Source: Oegoconia quadripuncta
Taxonomy: Eukaryota > Arthropoda > Insecta > Lepidoptera > Autostichidae
Reading direction: 5' to 3'
Length of the DNA: 64,000 bases
Assembly: GCA_949316235.1 (NCBI GenBank)
Contig: OX438750.1
Span: 1,254,501 to 1,318,500, forward strand
The notes beneath the pieces are model-generated. The model was not told where the DNA came from and searched no databases. It saw only the letters and a program-made list of their open reading frames with translations. The position numbers and the translations under genes are program-made. Below are positions 14,201 to 26,200 of this stretch, piece by piece (within the stretch, counting starts at the first letter, position 1; each line of letters begins with the position of its first letter).

Positions 14201-17200
14201 CTTTATAAAAGTTTCAGCGAATCTAAGAAATGATCTGACGACCTGTTTGGTGTAGTGGTTAGCAACTCTGACCACTATACCAAAAGGTTGCGGGTTCGAA
14301 TCCCGCTAGGGGCATATGTTTGTGTGATGAATACGGACATGTGTACCCGAGTTATGGTTGTTTTCATTTATAATAAGTATTTATTTACAAAAAAAAAAGT
14401 ATTTATGTAGTATATCAACCATCTGGTATCCACAACACAAGCTTATAGTTGCTTACTGTGGAACTAGGTGGCGCTGTGTGTATGTCTAAGGATATTTATT
14501 TATTTATTTATTTATTATGGGAAGCACCCGTGCATAAAAAAAAACATGAAAAGAGCTCAGTTCAAATTTTTTTTATTATGTGATTTAGCCCAGAAATTAA
14601 AAAATATTAAATGCGAAACCTTTGAATAATATTCCATTTTCCAAATAAAAAACAAATTTGGATATAGCTTTGAAAATCGCAGGAATTGGTACATATGATT
14701 AACGAAGAAAATAAACTCCAATTTCATTGGTAAAGACCCAATATTATGGATACCAGATGGTTGATAAATTACACAAATACATTTTTTTTTTTGTAAATAA
14801 ATACATTATACACCGTGTAACGGTTAAGTGTAGTCATATTTTAAGGGCTTGTTCTACCCATCAATACGAACAACTTTTACTATGGGGGCAACTTCGAAAT
14901 CGCGAAAAAAAAATGAGCTGTTCCATAGAAAATTTCAATAACCTCCCGATGCAATGTATGAAACAGCTGATTTTTTTTTCGCGATTTCGAAGTTGCCCCC
15001 ATAGTAAAAGTTGTTCGTATTGATGGGTAGAACAAGCCCTTAAAATATGACTATACTTAACCGTTACACCCTGTATAAATGAAAAACATCCATAACACAG
15101 GAACACATGGCTGTATTCATCATACAAACATATGTCGGGGTCTAGTCTCTAACGAAAATAGCTTCGGCGGCCGTAACTTCGCACTTTTTCTTTTGCTAAG
15201 AATCCTTTATTTGCCTAACTTCAGACGTTCCTTGCGTCCCCTACTAACTTGTAATGTCCAACTATATATAACAAAAGTGAAATAATGACGATTGGGTTAT
15301 AACTGCACGGTAAACTGCAAAAGAAAAATTCCGATCAAACCAAATCAAAAATGTTTTTATTTCGTAAGTTATAAGAATAACATTTGAAGTCGTCATGACA
15401 TACAGTTATCGCTCATTCACTAGGCAGTCTCCCCAGAGAAGAACGAGCAAGAAACTCCGGGGTTCCTCTTTTTAAATAAGTCATTGCAAATATAATTTGA
15501 ACTAAGTAATTGCAAATTTTTTTTTTGTACGAAATTACGAACGTCCGAAGCTATTAGAGAGTAGACCCCCAGTCGTAATGTTGGCCAATGAAGAAGACTC
15601 ATGAAAGAAAATTGCATGCAGCAGAGATGAGAAAGTCAAAGTCAAAAAATATTTATTTCGTAGGATAAAGATTATCACTTGAAAACGTCACATTGTTTAT
15701 CTTAATATTAAAATTATTGACATTATTGCTCATTCGCAAAGCAGATTCCCCAGAGAAGAACGAGCAAGAAACTCAAGTCTTGCTCTTTTAAATAAGTTTG
15801 GGTTATATTAAATATTATATAATTAGACTGAATATCGCCGAGCGGTCTATGTCCATGCTTGCTTATCATCCAGATAGTCAAAAATTTTATGAGAGTGTTG
15901 AGATGGATGAGTGGAGTGACGAGGATGGATAAAATAAGGAATGAGTATGTAAGAGGGAGTTTAAAAGGGGCACCCGTGATATAGAAGGTGAAAGGAAACT
16001 GTTTGGGCTTGGTATGGACATGTTATGAGGAGGAATGACACGCATGTTTCTATGTGAGTGAAGAATATGGATGTCGATGGTTCGAAAGGAAGACCACGGT
16101 TGGATGGTTGGATGGTGTGAAGGATGACATGAACGAAAAGGGCGTGAATGATGAGGTAACGGCTGGTAGGAGGAGATTGGAAGAAAAAGACGTGCTGTGC
16201 CGACCACAAATAAATTGGGACCAACGCAGGAAGATGATGATGATGTACGAATTATGGATTCACAGGATATTGGTAGAGAAAAGACTTTTAAGAATCCATG
16301 TGTACCTAATTTATTGTGAATTACGTACACAAAATAATGAAACAGTAGTGCTCATAAGAGCTAAAAATAGAGAATGAATGTCGCAGCGCGCCATGCAGCC
16401 GGGGGTTGGATGCGTTATCAATAGGAATTTGCTGACTTAGCATCTGGGGCCCGCGGTGCAGTGGTCGATTGCACGAATTTATATCCGTTATCCAACTGCG
16501 ACGTTCAGACGAGTGTTTAACCTTTAGGCGGACGCTGGCACCGATCGGTGCCAAAAAAACTTTTATACCGACAACACTCGCGGACACCGATCGGTGCCAA
16601 CGGACACCCGACTTTCAACTCTCAATTGTAATGATTATAGAGTTCCAATTCCTTTGGACTGTGTTTGAACTTGTTCTCTATTAAATTCCGCATCCAATAA
16701 TGTGCGCCATGTCATGTTAGCTATGATATTTAGTCTGTATTTGCGAAAATATTTTTTTTCTCTTTGGGTGGGAGTATAGGCATAGAATTCCAACTACTGT
16801 TTTTTATTAGAACAGGCTTAGGAACCTGCCATAGAGCTTCCAATTCTCATAACAATTTATTGAATTACCCGTTTTTTTAAGAAAAACATGAAATAAATCT
16901 GTACTTTCCGTAAAAATACCAATTATATCGTGGATATAGGTATACCTACATATTACAACTCGTAACATTTTTCTGATTTTTTGTATTATAGCTGTAGTAG
17001 TGTTCATTCATTATATCCATAGATAATATATTCCCGTAGCTATTGCTTTTCACAGATTACAAATACACCCAGTAGAAGAGTATCTATAAACGTTTTTAAC
17101 ACCGCAGGTATTTTCGAAAATTTGACAGGCGCGCCGAGATACAGAGACAGAGAGGTTAAAACTACTATCATATCTAATTCACTAAGATCATCACATAACA

Positions 17201-20200
17201 TACGTTTTGTGTGCGTATAATTCATTTGAAAAATTTAGATTTGAAAGTTTGTATGGAATATTGTGCGGAATAAAGGGCTTCCTTTTAAGATAATTTAACG
17301 TTTTGAAGAAAGAAATAAATAAATTATTTATTTGCCAGAATACAGTTTACAAGGTCCGATAAGAAATTTGGGAATCATAATAATAATAATAATAAAAATT
17401 ATTTATTGCCTTAGTTCCTATTTAACTTAAAGCTATTGACATAGTAAGAATTTTGAATAGTCAAGGCAAAAGGGAGTGAAAGGGATGTATTCAATCTGCA
17501 TGCAGATGTGCAAAATATGATTTGTGACACTTTACATAGCATTCTGATAATTTAAATATTCCTTAACATCATAGAAACACTTTGCTGAAGCCATTGTATC
17601 AGTCGAATTTTAAACATTTTGTCATTAACTAATTTTATTTCGTCAGGCAGATTGTTATACAATAGGTTAGAGTATTGTGCCCTTGTATGTCTATCACTAG
17701 TCTCACTACGCTTGTTAAAATATTTAAAATTGTCACGAGTCTTTTATGTATACGGAATCCCTGACACCCAACCATTTTCGCCTGGGTTCATCGTCGGGAG
17801 CAGCGGCAACACTTGAAGTCACAGATAGAGATCTAGTTGGGCGATCGCAATGGAGAAAGGCGTTGAGACTGGCCGACTTTTTTTGGCAGCGATGGATGAA
17901 GGAGTACCTTCCTCTCCTGACTCCGAGGATGAGTGGAGGAGATTCATCAAACTTGTGTGTCGAAGATCTCGTCCTCGTGGCCGACAAAAACCTCCCGCGA
18001 GGCACCTGGCCTCGCGGCCGCATAAGTGCTACGTACCCAGCAAAGGACAATTGTGTCCGGGTGGTTGATGTAGTCACGACCAGCGGGACATTGAGGCGGC
18101 CGGCTAAGAAGCTGGTGCGGTTACCAGTTGTGTGAGAATGGGGAAAGCTGTTGGAAACTGGCCGCAATACGGGTTTTTTTTTGATAGGTGACGTCAGGGG
18201 GATTTGAGTTGTGCTTTTTGTTGCTGTCTGTATCAGTTTTCCTAATTTACTAGAATATACGTTTTACACCTTAACCTCTGTGTCTTCTTTCGCACGTGCA
18301 AATATCTCCGTCAAGTATCGCGGCGCACCAGTCATCTTTGCGAAAATACCAGCTGTGCTGAAAACATTTATAGATAATTTTCTACTGGGTGTATTTGCAA
18401 TCTGTAAAAAGTAACAGCTACGGGAATATTATTGTCTATGGATATAATGAATGAACACAGCTACAGCTCTAATACAAAAAATCAGAAAAATGTTACGAGT
18501 TGTAATGTGTAGGTATCGCCTTATATCCACGATATAATTCGTATTTTTTAAACAATTACAGTTTAATTCATGTTTTTTTCTAAAAACAGGTAATTAAATA
18601 AATCGTTATGAGAATCGGATGTTTTATGGCAGGTTTCTAAGCCCGTTCTAATAAAAAAAGTAGTTGGAATTCTATACCTATACTCCCAGCCAAAAAGAAA
18701 AAATTATCTTCGGAAATACAGATTAAATAATCATAGCTACCATAACATGCCGCACATTATTGGATGCGGAATTTAATAGAGAACAAGTCCAAACACAGTC
18801 CAAAGGAATTGGAACCCTATAATCACAACAATTGAGAGTTGAATATAGAGTGTCCCTTGGCACCGATCGGTGTCCGCGAGTGTTGACGGGATCAATTTTT
18901 TTTGGCACCGATCGGTGTCCGTGTGCGCCTACAGGTTAAACTTGTTATTTTAACGTTAATACAGTCCACTTTGTAATATTTGGTACTTGTATATACAAGT
19001 GATAATTTTTTTATTAATACTCTCCACAGTTCCAGGCCAACACAACTCGTTGCTGTCCGACATGTCGGCCGTGATCTCCCAGTCGACATGTATGAGCATG
19101 TCCAAGCGGGGCATGTTGGCCGCCGTCCTGCTGAACAGGTTGGGTGGGACAGTCCTAAGCGAGGACACGGCGAGAACGGTGCTCGATACAGTGAGATATT
19201 ACTTTGATTCACAGATTATACAAAGTGTTTGGTTGGTGTTATGGCCTTTTCAAAGTCAAATATGCTTTATTTTGTAGGTACACAAGTTTTTTTTTTGTGC
19301 ACAACGGGTTGGTACTTGACCTCAATCACACCTGATATTAAGTGAAGACGAGGTCGAAGGTGTAAGCGTACTGACCCGGAAACCCCAACACATTTGGGGG
19401 ACTGCCTATCTTATCTCTGACAACCGGAACACAACAATGCTATTAACATTGCTGCTTGGCGGCAGATTTAGATAAAATGGTGGTAGCTAGCCAGGCGGAC
19501 ATTTAAAATGCACTCCCACCAACCAAACCGAGTACTTAAACATGTACCACGCTGGGGATCGAACACGCGACCTCCGAATCGTAAACCCAATGTTGTTTAC
19601 ATTGAGCCACGGAGGCGGTTAAAATTATTGATAATAATTCCAGATACAAGCCCTAGTTCAGAATCTGGACGAGTTCACGTTGTCCCATCTGAAGTCTCAC
19701 GCGCACCTATTTCCGTCCCGCGTCCGCAACGGCTATCCTTTCATGAGTGACAAGGACGACGGCATAACGAGCAAGTACAAGAGGTGCTTCCAACTGGTCT
19801 GCGATGTGGAGCATTCGCTGCTGCAGTACTGCAGCCTGCTGAAGCAGGACCTGAGAAGTGAGCTTATTTATTACTCAAAGTCAAAAATACTTTTTTTTGT
19901 AGGTACACAGTGTACATTACTAGACTACTGCATATCCCTACATCTAGAACAAATGTTCGACGTCATTCTCCAATCCCGAGATCGTGTGGTGAATTTAACC
20001 ATTTCAATAGTGAGATCCCACAGACTGATATCTTTCACGATTCATTAGGTGTGTTTAAGAGAAGAATTTCTCAATAGTTGCGGAAGCAACATTTATAGAC
20101 CATTGTGCTGTTTCAATTAAATTAATTTCGTTTTTAATTTAGTCTTAACTTAATTATGTTTAGAGCTGTGTATATCTCTTGAATGTTGTACACGCCTATT

Positions 20201-23200
20201 ATTGGCACATATATCAGACCTGTTTATACTTGAACCTGTTTGTTATGTGAGTTGTAATGTGTGTGCTGTTGGTGTGTCTTACTAAATAAATAAATAAAAT
20301 AAATACATTTAAAATATGCAGATTTTACGTGTTTTAAGCTACAGCTTAAAACATTAACAGCTACTATCATCATAGGGAGTCCAGTAAGGATACTCTTTTA
20401 ACTTCCTATAATCTTAAAGCATATTTTTTGCACATGGATAGAGTACCTGTCGGTGATAGAATAAAAATGTTTTCTAACGAATCGGTAGCTTGCCTTAGAT
20501 AAAAAAAAAAAATATTCGGACACTTACACAAATCATCTAGTCCCAAACTAAGCAAAGCTTGTACTATACTAGATAACGGATAAACATACATAAATATTTA
20601 TAAAAACATCCATGACTCAGGAATAAATGTTCATATTCATCACACAAACATTTAACCGTCGCGGGACGCGAACCTGCAACCGTTGGTTTCGCTGACAGGG
20701 TCACTATCCACTACACCAATCGGTCGACAAATCGTCGTATATAATATAGGTATTTAGTAATAAAATATAGACTATTACAGTAAAATTACCATTGTGAAGT
20801 TCATTGCGTCGGAGTATACAGGGCGTCCCACGGCTATGCCACATGGAGGGAAAGTACCTTGAATTTTGTAGGTGGAACATTTTACTGAAAGAAGACATTA
20901 TTTTAATTTAAAAAACAATTTAAACTGCATTCATAGATTTTTAAATAAGTACATGGTTGAACCGGGAATCGAACCCTTTATTTATAAAAAAAAAATTACC
21001 ATGTAACTTTATCATACCGATCGAAAGGCTTCATCATAAGGATAATTTTTTGCTAAATAACATAGTGTCAGAAATAAAAGGAAGACCATGAATTTTAACA
21101 TTTTTAATACAAAATTAATCAAATTTATCAAATGCTCAAAATGAGTCCCATCTTGTTCAATACAAAGTCGCATTCTTTTGATTATTTCGCTCCCTGTCGA
21201 TTTTTTGATCATGTTGTGGTAGATATTTAGAATAATACGTCGAAGTTCAGTTTGTAGCTCGTGGACACTTTGACACTGGTTCTTGTAAAGTAAATTTTTT
21301 ACATAACCCCATAAAAAAAATCTAACGGGGTTAGATCTGGGGATCTCGGCGGCCATTTTTTCGTCCATTTGTCCCGATCCAGGAAAGAAAATGTTCATTG
21401 AGATAGTCCTACTTACTAATTACGTATCTCTTTATCATTTTATCATGAACTTAAATTATAATAGGGAAATGATGCATACTTCTCGAGTGGGTAATTAGTA
21501 TTAGTAATGATAATGTCAGTTGTAAGTATGTCCTTACGGCAATGTCAGCTTTTCATTTTTCTGAACAAAATTGAACATCTAATGTTAAAATTCATGGTCT
21601 TCCTTTTATTTCTGACAATATGTTATTTAGCAAAAAATAATCCTTATGATGAAGCCTTTCGATCGGTATGATAAAGTTACATGGTAATTTTTTTTTATAA
21701 ATAAATGGTTCGATTCCCGGTTCAACCATGTACTTATTTAAAAATCTATGAATGCAGTTTAAATTGTTTTTTAAATTAAAATAATGTCTTCTTTCAGTAA
21801 AATGTTCCATCTACAAAATTCAAGGTACTTTCCCTCCATGTGGCATAGCCGTGGGACGCCCTGTATACTTAAAACTCACGTAACCGTTTTCAAAAAAATC
21901 GATCAATAACTTCTTTACATTTATGAAAAATTTCACCGAGGCCAAATATCATCCCTCAATATATTTAAGAAATATATAAAGTAGCCATTGATTCATTCTC
22001 TAGAAATGTGTTTTAGGAGATCTCAGCATCTTCCACAACGTAATGAAGTTCACAGTGGTAACTTTAATTTAATATTGTAGGTTTTATAACTAAATACCGA
22101 TGCTATACCTAAAGCAAGCTGCAGAATTGTTAGAAAAGACTTTTTTTATATTACTGACCAAATTTCCGCCCGCGGTTTCGCTTACGTGGAATAGCTTTAT
22201 CGCAGATATTTTTCATTTATTTATCCCACGGGAACTACTTTATCGAGATAAAAAGTATCCCATGTTTTAATCCAGAGTATATTCTACCTACATACCAAAT
22301 TTCGTTAAAATCCGTGCATCCCTTTCGCCGTGATTGAGGAACAAACAAACATCCAAACTTTCGCATTATATAGAAATTAGTTTTAGGAAGATTATAGGAA
22401 GTTACACAAAAATTATGTATTTTTACTGAAGTAAGGGTGTAGGTGCGCTTATACCTCTTCTGGCATATCAGCACCAGAGGTGGACTGGTATTGAACAGCC
22501 TTGGAAGTATTTCAACATATATAAAGTCACGCCTGTTTCTCGTAGCGGTAGGCAGAGACCACGGACTTCCACTTGTTACGATCCTGATACACCTTTTGCT
22601 TCATTCACTCTCATAAGTTGTTCATACCTTATTATTATATCATTAACCACCTCCGTGGCTCAATGTAAACAACATTCGGTTTACGTTTCGGAGGTCGCGG
22701 GTTCGATCCCCAGCGGGGTACATATTTAGTACTCGGTTTGGTTGGTGGTAGGGCATATTAAATGTCCGCCTGGCTAGCTACGTTGTTAGAGATAAGATAG
22801 CCAGTCCCCCAAATAAGATGGGGTTTCCGGGTCAGTACGCTACCAACTTCGGCCTCATCTTCACTTAACATCAAGTGTGATTGAGGTCAAGAGCTAACTC
22901 GTGATGAATAAAACATGCTCGTCGGTTTAGGGTACTCTTGATAAGTACGAGTATGTTTAAGTCCAAGATTCATTATCATCTTAATAATCAGTAGCACTGA
23001 GCTTACATTTAGCATTTCCATTTACAGGCGGTAGGGATTGGGAGAACATATTCGATAGGATGAAAGCGAAGATATTCGAGAACCCATACGCCGGGTCCCA
23101 TTTCCGACTGCTCAACAGTTATAAGGACAGATTGTATGTAATCAGGGATTTCGGTGAGTAATGTAAAACTAATGGATATCTGGTGATAGTCACAAGCCAG

Positions 23201-26200
23201 TTCCGATTTCCAAAAAAAGAACGAGGTTATGTAACACGATATCTCTGATCCAGATACAAACTACGTGAATAGATTTCATATACTTACATACACATACTCG
23301 CATAGATCGATATACAAATATACTTACCTAAACATAACATAATTCAATTACTTATGTCCATTTATCTGACAGCCCTTTAAACGGTGAAGGAAAACATCGT
23401 GAGGAAACCGGCATGCCTGAGAAATAAAAATTCAAGGGTATGCGAAGTCCCCAACCCGCATTGGACCAGCATGGTGGACTATGGCCCATGCTCCCTCATA
23501 CACGAGGGCAGGCCTATATCCTTGCAGTGGGATGTTTACATTCTGATGATGAAAGATATCGTTTACTTGATAGACAAATATACATACTTCAACCATAACA
23601 TCAATACCTAAAATGATTATGTTTTAATACTAGTACATTAGGTAGTAAAATGGAAGATATTCCAATGAATTTTGAATTCCATTTTGAGAAATAAGCAAAA
23701 GATTTTTTTTTTGCCACAACGAATTCCATTTCATTTACTTGATTTCCCCGAATTATTTATGAAACTGTTTCGTAGTCGGACCAAAATTACAGCTGACATA
23801 AAAAAACAATAACAATCCTTCCACAGACGAAACAAAATCGTTCAAAGAGAAAGCCGAGGGCATACTGAGAAACATCCGCCGCGAGCTGATACAACGGGAA
23901 GAGCGCGATGTCTTACGCTTGTCTCAGCTGTGTCCCGTATTGGCCCGGCTGGACAACAACAGTCCCGCGGAGGACAGATGCCTCGCCAAGTTGCTGGCGC
24001 TGCCGCCCGGAGTCAAGGTCGTGAGGATCCATGAGCAGGTAACTCAGTAAGGCAGCAAGCAACAGAGTCACGTCAGGCATCTTCTGCTTTCAATACGACA
24101 GATGTCTTGCCAATTTTGTGGAGAAAAATAAAAGAATTGGAGTCAGGTTACTCAAATCAAATCAAAAATGTTTTTATGTCGTAAGTTATAACAATAACAT
24201 TTGAAATCGTCATGACAAACAGTTATCGCTCATTCACTAGGCAGTCTCCCCAGAGATGAACGAGCAAGAAACTCAGGGGTTGCTCTTTTTAATTAAGTCA
24301 ATACAAATACAATTTGAAATAATTATCAAATTTATGATTGGACAAAGAAAAATAAGAATAAAAATATACTGGACATTGCCGAACGGTTCATGTCCACGCA
24401 TTCTTATCATCCAGATAGTCATAAATTTTATAATAGCCTTGGGCACATAGTTTCCGTTTAATGGTTGTTTTAAATTTATTTAAAGGCAAATTTTGAATGT
24501 CTACCGGATCCTTATTATAAAAGCGTATACATTGTCCCTTGAATGACTTAGTGTCTTTGTGTAAGCGACTGCTATGGACAGCAAGTTCTGTGTACTGGGG
24601 TCGGTAGATGCCGAGGGACATGTCCCAGTGGGTCTACCCGGACGACAACCGGTGCATGTGCAGTGATACACCACACACTATGGGGCATCTTCTATGCGCC
24701 CTGTGTGTCCCGACACTTGTACGCTACAGGACCTCTACGATGCCACAGACACAGAAAGTGAATAGTTCCCGCGGGATAAACAAATTTCCGCGATGAATTT
24801 ATTCCACGCAGGCGAAGCCGCGAGCTGAAAGCTAGTAACAAATAAATATCTTTGCACACACACACAGCGCCATCTAGTTCCACACTATGCAGCTTGTATT
24901 ATGGAAACCAGATAAATAATAATAAATATTTCGGACACTTACACCAATCATCTAGTCCCAAACTAAGCAAAGCTTGTACTATGGATACTAGATAATGGAT
25001 AAACATACATAAATATTTATATAAACATCCAAGACTAGGGAATAAATGTTCGTATTCATCATACAAACATTTACCCGTCGCGGGATTCGAACCCGCAACC
25101 GTTGGTTTCGCTTACCATCGTTACACGCATCCTTGTCATTGTGTTACGATATAACGAGGATGGACAGTGCGTTGACGTCATAAACGATTTCCTTTGGGAA
25201 TTAATTGGTAAACTACTAAGACTCAGATTAAACTCGCCCGAATTAAATAAATAAAATAAATACATTTAAAATATGCAGATTTTACGTGTTTTAAGCTACA
25301 GCTTAAAACATTAACAGCTACTATCATCATAGGGAGTCCAGTAAGGATACTCTTTTAACTTCCTATAATCTTAAAGCATATTTTTTGCACATGGATAGAG
25401 TACCTGTCGGTGATAGAATAAAAATGTTTTCTAACGAATCGGTAGCTTGCCTTAGATAAAAAAAAAAAATATTCGGACACTTACACAAATTATCTAGTCC
25501 CAAGCTAAGCAAAGCTTGTACTATACTAGATAACGGATAAACATACATAAATATTTATATAAACATCCATGGCTCAGGAATAAATGTTCATATTCATCAC
25601 ACAAACATTTACCCGTCGCGGGATTCGAACCCGCAACCGTTGGTTTCGCTGATAGGGTCACTATCCACTACACCAATCGGTCGTCAAGATGGTTGATAAA
25701 CTACACAAATACATTTTGTTTTGTAAATCAATGCAATATTATAAATGCGAAAGTTCGGATGTGTTTGTTTGTTTGTTTGTTTGTTTGTTTGTTTGTTGCT
25801 CAATCACGGCGAAACGAATAAACCGATTTGGATGAAATTTGGTAATATGCAAGTGATAAGATAGCCAGTCCTCCAAATGTGTTGGGGTTTCCGGGTCAGA
25901 ACGCTTCCACCTTCGACCTCATCTTCACTTAACATCAGGCCCCTATTTCACCATGTTGACAGGTGCGACAATTGTCAAAAAAATATAACCGCACCGATTT
26001 CATTTATTAAGTATTCGACACTGGTTTTACTAATTCGAAATTTTTCCTTAAACGCTAATTCAGTAATGTCAAAGGAGAAATTTATTCGTCCTCTATATAT
26101 TCTCCTATATGCGAAGTCATCTAAATCACTATCACTGTCACTACTGCTGCTTTCACGGAGAGCCATTTTGTAATTAACAACGAAAACTACAATTGTCACG

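Noticed and set aside
15887..16330. 147-codon minus-strand frame rich in Ser and His
   Set aside because: Antisense of the RTE-like remnant on the plus strand.
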